Part shown: positions 54,631-63,940 of the stretch, in pieces
How the letters are laid out: each line of letters opens with the position of its first letter
Numbering within the stretch: position 1 is the stretch's first letter
NCBI RefSeq assembly: GCF_024810105.1
Contig: NZ_JANUDX010000001.1
Span: 868,001 to 932,000, forward strand
Reading direction: 5' to 3'
DNA: 64,000 nucleotides
DNA from: Stenotrophomonas sp. BIGb0135
GTDB taxonomy: Bacteria > Pseudomonadota > Gammaproteobacteria > Xanthomonadales > Xanthomonadaceae
Translations under genes and position numbers: made by a program
Notes under the pieces: model-generated
Told to the model about the DNA's origin: nothing
What the model saw: the letters and a program-made list of their open reading frames with translations, nothing else
Databases searched by the model: none

Positions 54631-55152
54631 ATGGCTGCGAACCGCATTATCAAGAAATACCCGAACCGCCGGCTCTACGACACCGAGATTTCCAGTTACA
54701 TCACCATCGAGGACGTGCGCCAGCTCATTCTCGACGGCGAAGACTTCGAAGTCCGCGACGCCAAGAGCGGCGACGACCTGACCCGGTCGGTGCTGCTGCA
54801 GATCATCGCCGACCAGGAACAGGACGGCGAACCGATGCTGTCCACCCAGTTGCTGAGCCAGTTGATCCGCTTCTACGGCGATTCGCTGCAGGGCTTCATG
54901 GGCAACTACCTGGAGCGCAGCATGCAGGTCTTCCTGGACCAGCAGCAGCAGTTCCGCCAGCAGATGGGCAACCTCCTCGGCCAGACCCCGTGGGCGATGA
55001 TGAACCAGCTGACCGAGCGCAACCTGGAGCTTTGGCAGGACTTCCAGCGCAACATGGGCACCGGCTTCGGCCCCCGCCCGGGCGGCACCTCCACCGGCAC
55101 CGGCAAGCCGGATGCCCCGGCGCCCGGCCCAGGCACCAAGACCCGCCGCTGA
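54631..55152 (+). CDS. phaR: Polyhydroxyalkanoate synthesis repressor PhaR
   Basis: A 173-residue regulator. The N-terminal DNA-binding domain IIKKYPNRRLYDTEISSYI (residues 5-23) followed by EDVRQLILDGEDFEVRD is diagnostic, and a PHB-accumulation regulatory domain follows (about 70-125). The tail (130-173) is Gly/Thr/Pro-rich and disordered. PhaR binds nascent PHB granules and represses phasin and its own gene. It lies near phbB in the same direction, but a REP array separates them. Confidence 0.95.
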   Translation: MAANRIIKKYPNRRLYDTEISSYITIEDVRQLILDGEDFEVRDAKSGDDLTRSVLLQIIADQEQDGEPMLSTQLLSQLIRFYGDSLQGFMGNYLERSMQVFLDQQQQFRQQMGNLLGQTPWAMMNQLTERNLELWQDFQRNMGTGFGPRPGGTSTGTGKPDAPAPGPGTKTRR

Positions 55153-55174
55153 GTCACTGCGGTCACCGGCAACG

Positions 55175-55206
55175 AAAAAGGCGCAGCCCACCGGCCGCGC
55201 CTTTTT
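55175..55206. terminator. Bidirectional terminator between phaR and TraB/GumN gene
   Basis: AAAAAGGCGC and GCGCCTTTTT, perfect 10-base arms around a 12-base loop, with A/T tracts on both sides. Confidence 0.85.
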
Positions 55207-55227
55207 CATATCCGCCCGCTGCGCCGG

Positions 55228-56178
55228 TCAGCGCTTGGGCTTGGCGCACCCGGTGCAGATGCGCTCGACCGCAAAGCCCTTGGACTTCAGCTTTTCCACC
55301 ACGCCGTCATTGCCCAGCAGGTGCAGCGCGCCCACCACCACCAGCGTGCCGCCCTGGCCGGGCTGCAGGTACTGCTGCAGCTTGGGCACCCAGGCATCGT
55401 TGCGATCGGTGTTGATCCGCTTGTACAGCAGCGGGTACTGGCCGCGCATCTCCGCGGCCATCGAGGTCCACAGCAGCTTGTCGTCGCCACGGCGCCACGC
55501 GTCATGCAGGCGGCGGCCTTCGACGTCGGCCTTCTCGGCCTGGTCCAGCGCCTCGGCCACCATCTGCTGCTGCTCCTGCATCGACATGCCGGCCAGCACG
55601 CCGACCTGCGTGTCGATGTCTTCCAGGCCGGCGGTCGGCTTGCCCGCGGCGGCCGCGCGACCCATGAAGTGCCGGTCCAGGCCGAGGTTGGGGTCCAGCC
55701 CCATCTTGGTGAACTGGCCCAGGGTGATGGTGAGGCCGACGAACCACGGCTTCATCCCCTGCAACTGGGCCAGCGGCAGCTGGTTGTCGGCCGCATAGGC
55801 CTGCAGTTTGGTCCAGGTGGCAGCGTCGAGGTCGCGCTTGAGTTCGGTGCCATCGGTGCGCACCGCCGCCTGCACCAGTTTCTGGGCCAACTGCGGGGAT
55901 TCCATGTCCTGCGGCGACAACTCGAACACCACGCGCCTGGAGGCGGCGAACGCCTGGTCGACGTCCGCCGCCAGCGGATAGTCCTGCGCGCGCAGCATGT
56001 GGAACGAGCCCAGCAGGTACAACCGGCTGTCGCCGGGGCCGGTCACCTTCCACAGCAGCGGCACCGGCGGGCCGGGCTTGGCGGCCGGCGCATCACCGCG
56101 CGCCTGCGCCGCACCCATGGCCCCGAGCAGGCCACCGGCGATCAACAACGAAGACAACACACGTGACAGCATCGACAT
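55228..56178 (-). CDS. TraB/GumN family protein, exported
   Basis: A 316-residue protein with a signal peptide (LLIAGGLLGAMGAAQA). The TraB/GumN (TIKI-like) domain has the paired motifs YLLGSFHML near residue 55 and LVVVGALHLLGNDG near 285, plus a Cys pair in CTGCAKPKR at the end. Family members are membrane-associated metalloproteases or peptide-binding proteins. In Xanthomonas GumN lies with the gum cluster, but no gum gene is here. The gene begins 3 bases after the DUF1684-like lipoprotein stop, so the two form an operon. Confidence 0.88.
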   Translation of the reverse strand: MSMLSRVLSSLLIAGGLLGAMGAAQARGDAPAAKPGPPVPLLWKVTGPGDSRLYLLGSFHMLRAQDYPLAADVDQAFAASRRVVFELSPQDMESPQLAQKLVQAAVRTDGTELKRDLDAATWTKLQAYAADNQLPLAQLQGMKPWFVGLTITLGQFTKMGLDPNLGLDRHFMGRAAAAGKPTAGLEDIDTQVGVLAGMSMQEQQQMVAEALDQAEKADVEGRRLHDAWRRGDDKLLWTSMAAEMRGQYPLLYKRINTDRNDAWVPKLQQYLQPGQGGTLVVVGALHLLGNDGVVEKLKSKGFAVERICTGCAKPKR

Positions 56179-56181
56179 GGT

Positions 56182-57117
56182 TCAAGCCTCTCCTTCAGGG
56201 GCGTGATAGGCCTGCTCGCCTGCGTCCACGCGCAGGTCCAGGCGGTTTTCCGGCGGCGACAACGGACAGGTCGCAAACGGGGTGAACGCACACGGCGGAT
56301 TGTAGGCGTGGTTGAAATCGACCAGCACCTGGCCATTGGCATCCGGCGCAGCCAGGTCCAGGTAACGCCCGGCCGGGTAGCTGCCATGGCCGCTGGTACG
56401 GTCGGCGAAGATGACAAACAGCTCGCGGCCCGGCTCGCCAAGCGCTTCCAGCCGCCAGGTGCGGCCATCGCGCTCGAACTCCAGCGTGCCCGCATTGGGC
56501 ATCTGCGTGGTGAGCCCGGTGATGTCCACGATCGGCATCGTCTTGCCGGGCTCGTGCGGGATGAAACGCGCGCTGATCCGCCACGATGGCCCGCCCGGCC
56601 AGTACTGCAGTCCGGCAAAGCTGGCGCGCGTGGGCGCGTCGGCGTGCTTGACGCGCAGCGCATAGCGCTCGCCACGATGGATCAGGCTCAACTGGCCCTT
56701 GCCGCCATCGAAGCGGATCAGGGTCGGCGTGGCGTCACGATCGCTGAAAAAGCGGATGCGCCCGGTGACCGGCGCGTCGTCCACGCTCAATGCGACGCCA
56801 CGCTCAGGCGTGAACCACACGCTGTCGCCCTGGCGCGACACCATGCCCAGCTTGTCCGGCCCGACCGCCAGGCGGATGCCGCTGCCCGGGCCGCTGCCGA
56901 TGTAATGGGCCTTGTATTCCAGCCAATGCAGGCCGACCAGGCTGGTCCAGCCGTCGGCGGCGTGCAGTTCCTGGTAGCGCTGCAGGCGCCACTGCTGTTG
57001 TTCGGCGGCAAACGCCGGATCGGCGGCCACCGCGACCGGTGCCGGCGGCGTGTCCCCACACGCGCCCAATCCCAGCGCCAGCATCGCCGCGCCGAGTCCC
57101 CTCGTCCACATCCGCAT
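56182..57117 (-). CDS. DUF1684-like lipoprotein
   Basis: A 311-residue protein. The signal AAMLALGLGACGD has a lipobox and Cys near residue 20. The body carries DGWTSLVGLHWLE near residue 57, PGKTMPIVDITG, and the C-terminal SGHGSYPAGRYLDLA then DFNHAYNPPCAFTPFATCPLSPPENRL, all hallmarks of the DUF1684 family. The fold is beta-rich; function unknown. AAGGGGGA lies 5 bases before the ATG. It sits 11 bases after mutL and directly before the TraB/GumN gene. Confidence 0.88.
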   Translation of the reverse strand: MRMWTRGLGAAMLALGLGACGDTPPAPVAVAADPAFAAEQQQWRLQRYQELHAADGWTSLVGLHWLEYKAHYIGSGPGSGIRLAVGPDKLGMVSRQGDSVWFTPERGVALSVDDAPVTGRIRFFSDRDATPTLIRFDGGKGQLSLIHRGERYALRVKHADAPTRASFAGLQYWPGGPSWRISARFIPHEPGKTMPIVDITGLTTQMPNAGTLEFERDGRTWRLEALGEPGRELFVIFADRTSGHGSYPAGRYLDLAAPDANGQVLVDFNHAYNPPCAFTPFATCPLSPPENRLDLRVDAGEQAYHAPEGEA

Positions 57118-57128
57118 TTTTTCCCCCT

Positions 57129-58997
57129 TCAACGTCCGCGCAGGAACCAGCGGTCGATCTCCGCCAGCGAAAAACGAGCCCAGGTCGGCCGGCCATGGTT
57201 GCACTGACCCGAGCGTTCGGTGATTTCCATGTCGCGCAGCAGCGCGTTCATTTCCGGCACGGTCAAGCGCCGGTTGGCCCGCACCGCGCCATGGCAGGCC
57301 ATGGTCGAGAGCAGCTCGTCGCGCGCCGTGGCGATGCGCCGGCTCTGGCCGTGTTCGCGCAGGTCGGTGAGCACGTCGCGCAGCAGCCCCTCCGGCTCGG
57401 CATTGGCCAGCAGCGCCGGAATGCTGCGCACATGCAGCGAGCCAGGGCCGGAGCGGGTGATCTCGAAGCCCAACGCCACCAACGTGTCAGCCTCGCGCTC
57501 GGCGGTATCGGCGTCGCGTTCGCCGACCGCCAGGGTGATCGGCACCAGCAGCGGCTGCGCATGCAGGCCCATGCCGTCGTGCGCGGTCTTCAGGCGTTCG
57601 TAGCCGATCCGCTCATGCGCGGCATGCATGTCGACCACGATCAGGCCTTCGGCGTTCTCGGCCAGGATATAGATCCCGTGCAGCTGCGCGACCGCATAGC
57701 CCAGCGGCGGCACGCCGCTGTCGGCCGCGGTGACCGGCAGGCCGTGCTCGCTTGGCATCGGTGGCAACCCGGCGGACACGCCGGCACCGGCGGGCGCGGC
57801 ATACAGCGCGGCATACGCCGAGGGCGCATCGGCCACCTGCAGCCCCAACGGCGATTGCTGCGGCCGCCACTGCGCGCCGAAGCCGCCGCCCGCCCCGTTG
57901 CCGGCCAGGGCGTAAGCGCCTGTCGAGGGGGCATAGCCCGTGCCCGGCGAGGCCGCAGGCGGCAACCCACCCGCGTCGGCCCCGACCCCGGCCTGGGTCA
58001 TGCCGGCGCGGGTCTCAGCCAGCGCTTCTTTCAGGGTGCGGTAAACGAAATCGTGGATCAGCCGCGAGTCGCGGAAGCGCACTTCGTGCTTGGCCGGATG
58101 CACGTTGACGTCGACCCGGGTCGGGTCCAGCTCCAGGAACAGCACGTAGGCCGGTTGCCGGCCATGGAACAGCACGTCGCCGTACGCCATCTTCACCGCG
58201 TGGGCCACGCTGCGGTCGCGCACCGACCGCCCGTTGACGTACAGGTATTGCTGGTCGGTGCTGGCGCGCGAGTAATGCGGCTGCGCGATCCAGCCATGCA
58301 GGCGCAGGCCGGCGCCGCTGTGATCCACGCGCAACGCCTGCGCGGCGAAATCCTCGCCGAGGGTTTCACCCAGGCGCGCATCCGAGTACAGGTCGCCGGG
58401 CTTGTAACGACGCGACGGCTTGCCGTTGTGCGAGACACGCAGCTCCACGTCCGGGCGCGCCAATGCCAGCGAGCGCAGCCATTCCTCGATGTGGCCCAGT
58501 TCGGTGCGCTCGGCACGCAGGAACTTGCGTCGGGCCGGCACGTTGTAGAACAGCTCGCGTACTTCCACGGTGGTGCCCGGCGCATGCGCGCGCGGGGTGA
58601 CGTCGCCCAGCTTGCCGCCCTCGATCTGCAGCGCCGACCCGTGCGCGTCGCAGGCGCGGCGCGAGGACAGGGTGAAGCGGCTGACCGAGGCGATCGACGG
58701 CAACGCTTCGCCACGAAAACCGAGCGTGGCCACGGCTTCGAGGTCGTCCAGGCTGGCGATCTTGCTGGTGGCGTGGCGCGACACCGCCAGCGGCAGCTCT
58801 TCCGGGGCGATCCCGCCGCCATCGTCACGAATGCGGATCAAGCGCACGCCGCCCTCTTCCAGGTCGATGTCGACCCGGGTGGCGCCGGCATCCAGTGCGT
58901 TTTCCACCAGTTCCTTGACCACCGACGCAGGCCGCTCGACGACTTCGCCGGCGGCGATCTGGTTGATCAGGATTTCAGGCAGCTGGCGGATGCTCAT
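57129..58997 (-). CDS. mutL: DNA mismatch repair protein MutL
   Basis: A 622-residue MutL. The GHKL ATPase shows [25 protein letters not shown] (residues ~15-39), DDGGGI and [12 protein letters not shown] Gly/Pro/Ala-rich linker spans about 335-425. The C-terminal dimerisation/endonuclease region contains [21 protein letters not shown] and [11 protein letters not shown]. The first of these is the nuclease motif DQHA(X)2E(X)4E with Gln replaced by Met, so nicking activity is plausible. Part of the mutL-amidase-tsaE-nnr-queG group. Confidence 0.96.
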   Translation of the reverse strand: MSIRQLPEILINQIAAGEVVERPASVVKELVENALDAGATRVDIDLEEGGVRLIRIRDDGGGIAPEELPLAVSRHATSKIASLDDLEAVATLGFRGEALPSIASVSRFTLSSRRACDAHGSALQIEGGKLGDVTPRAHAPGTTVEVRELFYNVPARRKFLRAERTELGHIEEWLRSLALARPDVELRVSHNGKPSRRYKPGDLYSDARLGETLGEDFAAQALRVDHSGAGLRLHGWIAQPHYSRASTDQQYLYVNGRSVRDRSVAHAVKMAYGDVLFHGRQPAYVLFLELDPTRVDVNVHPAKHEVRFRDSRLIHDFVYRTLKEALAETRAGMTQAGVGADAGGLPPAASPGTGYAPSTGAYALAGNGAGGGFGAQWRPQQSPLGLQVADAPSAYAALYAAPAGAGVSAGLPPMPSEHGLPVTAADSGVPPLGYAVAQLHGIYILAENAEGLIVVDMHAAHERIGYERLKTAHDGMGLHAQPLLVPITLAVGERDADTAEREADTLVALGFEITRSGPGSLHVRSIPALLANAEPEGLLRDVLTDLREHGQSRRIATARDELLSTMACHGAVRANRRLTVPEMNALLRDMEITERSGQCNHGRPTWARFSLAEIDRWFLRGR

Positions 58998-59107
58998 GCA
59001 GGGCTCCGGACGACGGAGGACGCACGGGCGGAGGCGATGGGAACGTGGGGGCAGGACTTCATCGGTAGATGATAGCGTAGCGCCGCCCCGTGCCTGGCCG
59101 CAGCGCG

Positions 59108-59134
59108 GTAGAGCCGACCGTTGGTCGGCTCTAC
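59108..59134. repeat. Single perfectly symmetric REP between amiC and mutL
   Basis: GTAG head, AGCCGACC-GTT-GGTCGGCT palindrome and a mirrored CTAC end, 27 bases. It lies 8 bases past the amiC stop on the minus strand. Confidence 0.9.
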
Positions 59135-59141
59135 GGGCGGA

Positions 59142-60734
59142 TTACTTGCTTCCGCCCGCCACGGTGCCGGCCGCGTCGATCTCGGCTTCGGCGCGGGCGG
59201 CGTAAAGCGTGCCCGGCGGCGGCTGGCGGCTGAAGAAGGTGTGCACGCCATCGAGTACCGCACCGGCGATCTGGCGCTGGTACGCCGGGTCGATCAGGCG
59301 GCGCTCTTCGTCCGGATTGGAGATGAAGGCGGTTTCCACCAGCATCGCCGGCATGTCCGAGGTGCGCAGCACCGCGAAGTTGGCGCGCTCGATGTTGGGC
59401 TTGTGGTTCTTGCCGATCCGCTTCAAGCCACCCAGCACGTGGCCGGCGGCGTCTTCAGAGGCCTTCATGTAGCCGCTCTGGGCCAGGTCCAGCAGCACGC
59501 TGGCCAGGGTCCCTTCGGTCTGCTGCAGGCGCACGCCACCGACCAGGTCGGCGGCGTTTTCCTTGTCGGCCAACCAGCGCGCGCGCTGCGAGGAGGCGCC
59601 CTTGGTGGACAGGACATACACCGACGAACCGGTCGCCGCGCGGTTTTCGGCGGCATCGGCGTGGATCGAGATGAAGATGTCGGCCTTCGCCGCGCGCGCC
59701 TTCTGCGCGCGCATCGGCAGCGGAATGAACACGTCGGTGTCGCGGGTCAGGTAGGCCTTCAGACCCGGGGTGGCATTGACCTGACGGGCCAGTTCGCGGG
59801 CCACGGCCAGGGTGATGTCCTTTTCGCGCTTGCCGGTCGGGCCGACGGCGCCGGGGTCCTGGCCGCCATGACCGGGATCGATCGCCACCACCAGCGGGCG
59901 CATGCCCGCGCGCATCTTGATGCGTGAGGCATCGCTGGGCATGGCCGGGCGCGGGATCTCGGCCGGCGGGGTCACCACCGGCGCGGGCGTGGGCGCCGAC
60001 ACGACGGCCGCGGTGGCCTGCCCGGCGAGGATCGCGGCCGGGGTGGCCGAGTTGCTGGCGGCGTTGGCGTTGCCGGCCGCTGCGACGTTGGCGGCCGTCG
60101 CCGCGGGCGTCGCCGGGCTGGGCACCGGCGTGGCCGCCGTGGCACTGGCCTGCTGGCGCACGGAGGCGGTGAGCAGCGCGGTGGCGCGGGCGGCATCGCT
60201 GCGCGCCTGCGCCGCATCGGCGGCCGTGGTGGTCGCGGTGGAGGTGGCCGGTGCCGCGCTCGACGTCGGCGTCGGCACGCTGGCGGGCGGCGCGCTGGCA
60301 GGCGGCGCTGACGGCGCGCTGCGGGCCACGCTGGCCGGCGCATCGCCCGGCCATTCGATCACCAGGCGCGATTCGTCGCCCTGCTTGAGCATCTGCGGGC
60401 GGAACGGCGCGACCGATTCGGCCAGGTCGAAAACCACCCGGAACGTGCCGGGCACCGGCTGGCCGGTGCGCACGGCGGTGACCACGCCCTTGGGCGCGGG
60501 CAGCTTGAGATTGCGGACGGCACTGGAGTCGGGGAAATCGACCACCAGGCGGTTCGGGCCGGCCAGGCTCAAGGTCTTGTAACCGCCACTCCCGGACAGC
60601 GCGATTTCGGCGCGGGTGCCGGTGGCACCGGTCTCCAGGCCCACCTGGCGGACTTCGCCCGCCCACGCCAAGGCGCTCGCCAGACACAGTCCGACGGCGG
60701 CACAGATGGCGGTGAGTGGTTTCCCCATTGGCAT
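59142..60734 (-). CDS. amiC: N-acetylmuramoyl-L-alanine amidase (AmiC/AmiB type)
   Basis: A 530-residue exported amidase. The signal peptide ends near SALAWAG. An AMIN domain (about 28-130) targets the septum. A long Ala/Pro/Thr/Ser-rich linker spans about 135-270. The Amidase_3 domain (about 285-510) shows zinc motifs DPGHGGQDPGA, FISIHADA and the catalytic Glu in LVETAFISN. It splits daughter-cell peptidoglycan and is normally activated by EnvC/NlpD. The linker is longer than in E. coli AmiC. The next downstream gene is mutL, as in many gammaproteobacteria. Confidence 0.94.
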   Translation of the reverse strand: MPMGKPLTAICAAVGLCLASALAWAGEVRQVGLETGATGTRAEIALSGSGGYKTLSLAGPNRLVVDFPDSSAVRNLKLPAPKGVVTAVRTGQPVPGTFRVVFDLAESVAPFRPQMLKQGDESRLVIEWPGDAPASVARSAPSAPPASAPPASVPTPTSSAAPATSTATTTAADAAQARSDAARATALLTASVRQQASATAATPVPSPATPAATAANVAAAGNANAASNSATPAAILAGQATAAVVSAPTPAPVVTPPAEIPRPAMPSDASRIKMRAGMRPLVVAIDPGHGGQDPGAVGPTGKREKDITLAVARELARQVNATPGLKAYLTRDTDVFIPLPMRAQKARAAKADIFISIHADAAENRAATGSSVYVLSTKGASSQRARWLADKENAADLVGGVRLQQTEGTLASVLLDLAQSGYMKASEDAAGHVLGGLKRIGKNHKPNIERANFAVLRTSDMPAMLVETAFISNPDEERRLIDPAYQRQIAGAVLDGVHTFFSRQPPPGTLYAARAEAEIDAAGTVAGGSK

Positions 60735-60816
60735 GGGTCAGGATTCAATCACCGCGCTGAATGAAATGCAACACCTTTTCCCTTAATAATCCGTAACCTG
60801 CCGGTGTTTCCTAGTG

Positions 60817-61299
60817 TCAGCCGACAGAAAGGGCCTGCAAGTCGCCCCCTTGGGGCAGCCGGGCGAGCCATTCACGACCCGCGTCGCTGGTCGAAGTGAG
60901 ACGGACGCGACGGCCCTGCCCTTCAATGTCCAGCGCCACGTGCAGGTCGCTCGGCGGCAATGCGCCCGCGCCGCGCTCGGGCCATTCGACCAGCCACAGC
61001 GAGGCGCTGCCCTCGTCCAGGCCCAGGAAATCCAGCTCTTCGGCCTGGCCGATTCGGTACAGGTCCAGGTGCCAGGCCTCGTGCCCGTCGTCCAACGGGT
61101 ACCGCTCCACCAGCGTGTAGGTCGGGCTGCGGATGGCGCCCTGCACGCCGAGGGCGCGCAGCAGCGCACGCGCCAGCGTGGACTTGCCCGCGCCGAGGTC
61201 GCCCTGCAGCTGCATCACCGCCTGCGGCGGACGGGTGGCGGCCAGCCACTGCCCAAGCAGGTCGGTGTCGTCGCTCTGGGCCAGGAAAAACGTGATCAT
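60817..61299 (-). CDS. tsaE: tRNA threonylcarbamoyladenosine ATPase TsaE
   Basis: A 160-residue ATPase required for t6A37 modification of tRNA with TsaB and TsaD. The Walker A motif GDLGAGKSTLARALLRALG starts near residue 33. RSPTYTLVERYP, HLDLYRI and LVEWPERG follow as in all TsaE proteins. Its ATG overlaps the nnr stop by 4 bases (ATGA). Confidence 0.96.
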   Translation of the reverse strand: MITFFLAQSDDTDLLGQWLAATRPPQAVMQLQGDLGAGKSTLARALLRALGVQGAIRSPTYTLVERYPLDDGHEAWHLDLYRIGQAEELDFLGLDEGSASLWLVEWPERGAGALPPSDLHVALDIEGQGRRVRLTSTSDAGREWLARLPQGGDLQALSVG

Positions 61300-62783
61300 G
61301 CGATGTCGGGTTCCGGATTGACCAGGCGGCGCAGCGGCACCAGCAGGTCGGTGGGGAGCAGGCCACGCTGGCCTTGGGCGGCGGCGCTGTCGCCGGCCAG
61401 CGCATGCACCAGTGCGCCGGCGCTCGCCGCATCGAAGGCGTCCAGTCCCTGCGCACGCAGGGCGGCGATGATGCCCGTCAACAGGTCGCCCATGCCACCC
61501 ACGGCCATGCCCGGGTTGCCCGCCGCGATGACTCGGGGGCGCTGGCCCGGTGCGGCGACCAGGGTGCCGGCCCCCTTCAGCACGACCACCGCGTGGAAGC
61601 GCTCGGCCAGCTGGTGCACAGCGGCGAAACGATCCGCCTGCACCTGCGCCGTGCTGCAGCCAAGCAGTCGTGAGGCCTCACCCGGGTGCGGGGTGAGGAT
61701 GGCGCCGTGGACCACCTGCGGCGCGGCGGCCAGCAGGTTCAGGGCATCGGCATCGATCACCAGCGGCGTGCCGCTGGCCAGCACCTGCCGCCACAGTTCA
61801 TGCGCCCAGTCGTCCTGGCCGAGGCCGGGGCCGATGGCGATCACCTTGGCGCGCGGAAACAGCGCCTGCAGGTCGCCGGCGTTTTCGACCGCGTGCACCA
61901 TGGCCTCGGGCAGTCGCGCCAGCAACGGCGCCGCGTGGGCGGCCTGGGTGGCCACGCTGACCAGCCCCGCGCCGGCACGCAAGGCCGCTTCGCTGGCCAG
62001 CATCACCGCACCGCCACTACCCTGGTTGCCCCCCACGCACAGCACATGCCCGGATTCGCCCTTGTGCGTATTGGCGCGCCGCGCCGGCAGCAACGCCGCC
62101 AGGCGCGCCTGCGCCCAGACACTGGCTGCAGGCGGCACCTCGGTCAGCGCGGCATCGGGCACCTGCAGCGGCGCCAGCCGGCGCTCGCCCACGTACTCGA
62201 GCGCATCGCCGGTGTACAGGCCGCGGTGCCTCACGATGAACTGCAGGGTGAGGTGGGCGCGGATGGCCACGCCGGGCACCGCGCCGGTGCCTGCAGCGAC
62301 GCCGCTGGGCACGTCCAGCGACAGCACCGGCAGCGCAGCGGCGTTGATCGTCTCGATCAGCGCCTGCGCATCCCCTGCCGGCGCGCGGTTCAGGCCCAGT
62401 CCGTAGAGCGCGTCGACGACGACATCGGCTGCCGGCAGCGCGCCGCTGAAGCACGCCTCTTCGCCGCCGGCATCCCGCCACGCCTGCAGCGCGGCCTGCG
62501 CCAGCGGGGTGGCGGCGCCGTCGCCGGCCAGCCGCAGCACCTGCACATGACGCCCGGCCTGGCGCGCCAGCCGGGCCAGCACGTAGCCGTCGCCGCCATT
62601 GTTGCCGGGCCCGGCCACCACGCAGATGCGCCGGGCCTGCGGCCAGCGTTCCAGCAGGCACTGCCAGGCAGCCTGGCCGGCCTGCTCCATCAGGCTCGCC
62701 CCGCCGTCGCCCAGCCGTGCGCTGGCCTGCGCGTCGATCCGGCGCGCGGCGGCTACATCGAACAGTTCAGCAAGCTCAGGCAT
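61296..62783 (-). CDS. nnr: Bifunctional NAD(P)H-hydrate epimerase / ADP-dependent dehydratase
   Basis: A 495-residue repair enzyme for hydrated NAD(P)H. The N-terminal epimerase (YjeF_N, about 1-210) has CVVAGPGNNGGDGYVLARLA and VVDALYGLGLNR. The C-terminal dehydratase (about 220-495) has GHVLCVGGNQGSGGAVMLA, ILTPHPGEASRLLG and the ADP site AGNPGMAVGGMGDLLTGI. It is divergent from queG with only 23 bases between the two ATGs, so the promoters must overlap. Confidence 0.96.
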   Translation of the reverse strand: MPELAELFDVAAARRIDAQASARLGDGGASLMEQAGQAAWQCLLERWPQARRICVVAGPGNNGGDGYVLARLARQAGRHVQVLRLAGDGAATPLAQAALQAWRDAGGEEACFSGALPAADVVVDALYGLGLNRAPAGDAQALIETINAAALPVLSLDVPSGVAAGTGAVPGVAIRAHLTLQFIVRHRGLYTGDALEYVGERRLAPLQVPDAALTEVPPAASVWAQARLAALLPARRANTHKGESGHVLCVGGNQGSGGAVMLASEAALRAGAGLVSVATQAAHAAPLLARLPEAMVHAVENAGDLQALFPRAKVIAIGPGLGQDDWAHELWRQVLASGTPLVIDADALNLLAAAPQVVHGAILTPHPGEASRLLGCSTAQVQADRFAAVHQLAERFHAVVVLKGAGTLVAAPGQRPRVIAAGNPGMAVGGMGDLLTGIIAALRAQGLDAFDAASAGALVHALAGDSAAAQGQRGLLPTDLLVPLRRLVNPEPDIA

Positions 62784-62806
62784 GCCGGGATTCTATACTT
62801 GTCGCC

Positions 62807-63895
62807 ATGTCTGCTGTTCCGCTCCCCGCCCCCGTCGACCTGGCCCGCGCCGCCCAGCGCGTGCGCGAGATCGCGCGCGTGCACGGCTTCCAGCGCTGCG
62901 GCGTGTCCGGCATCGACCTGGGCGAGGACGAAGCGCACCTGGCCGATTGGCTGGGCAAGGGCCTGTACGGCACGATGGAGTGGATGGCGCGGCACGGCAC
63001 GATGCGCGCGCGCCCGGCCGAACTGCTGCCTGGCACGGTGCGGGTGATCTCGGTGGGCATGGACTACGGCCACAAGGACGATGCCCAGGCCTGGGACACG
63101 CTGCACGATGGCGACCGTGCCTACGTGGCGCGCTATGCGCTGGGCCGCGATTACCACAAGCTGATGCGCAACCGCCTGCAGAAGTTCGCCGATGCGATCG
63201 CCGCGGAGATCGGCGCCTTCGGCTACCGCGTCTTCGTCGATTCGGCGCCGGTGCTGGAGCGCGCGCTGGCCCGCAATGCCGGGCTCGGGTGGATCGGCAA
63301 GCACACTTGCCTGATCGACCGCCAGGGCGGCTCGTGGTTCTTCCTGGGCGAGATCTACATCGACCTGCCGCTGCCGGTGGACACCCCGGCCACGGCGCAC
63401 TGCGGCACCTGCACGCGCTGCATCGACGTCTGCCCGACCCAGGCCATCATCGCGCCGCAGCGGCTGGATGCGCGGCGCTGCATCTCCTACCTGACCATCG
63501 AGCACGATGGCCCGATCCCCGAAGCGATGCGACCGTTGATGGGCAACCGCATCTACGGCTGCGACGACTGCCAGCTGGTGTGCCCTTGGAACAAGTTCGC
63601 CCGGCGTACCGACGAGCCGGATTTCCGTGCACGCAACGACCTGGACACCGCGTCGCTGGCGCAGCTGTTCGCGTGGGAGGAAGACGAATTCCTGCGCCGC
63701 ACCGAAGGCAGCCCGATCCGGCGCAGCGGGCACGAGCGCTGGTTGCGCAACATCGCCGTGGCGCTGGGCAATGCCCCCACCCACGCCGACACCCTGGCCG
63801 CGCTGCACGCGCGCCGCGAGCACGCCTCGCCGATCGTGCGCGAACATGTGCAGTGGGCGCTGCAGCAACACGCCGCGCGCGACCCGCGGCCGTGA
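62807..63895 (+). CDS. queG: Epoxyqueuosine reductase
   Basis: A 362-residue cobalamin-dependent iron-sulfur enzyme that performs the last step of queuosine synthesis. Two [4Fe-4S] motifs are CGTCTRCIDVCPTQAI and CDDCQLVCPWN. NAGLGWIGKHTCLI and the N-terminal GFQRCGVSGIDLG are family signatures, and the C-terminal helical repeats contain NIAVALGN. The ATG at 62807 follows a TATACT -10-like box at 62794-62799, so the mRNA may be nearly leaderless. Confidence 0.95.
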   Translation: MSAVPLPAPVDLARAAQRVREIARVHGFQRCGVSGIDLGEDEAHLADWLGKGLYGTMEWMARHGTMRARPAELLPGTVRVISVGMDYGHKDDAQAWDTLHDGDRAYVARYALGRDYHKLMRNRLQKFADAIAAEIGAFGYRVFVDSAPVLERALARNAGLGWIGKHTCLIDRQGGSWFFLGEIYIDLPLPVDTPATAHCGTCTRCIDVCPTQAIIAPQRLDARRCISYLTIEHDGPIPEAMRPLMGNRIYGCDDCQLVCPWNKFARRTDEPDFRARNDLDTASLAQLFAWEEDEFLRRTEGSPIRRSGHERWLRNIAVALGNAPTHADTLAALHARREHASPIVREHVQWALQQHAARDPRP

Positions 63896-63940
63896 CGCGT
63901 ATGCGACCATGGGCGCCCGTTCGTACCGTTTGACCCGCCC

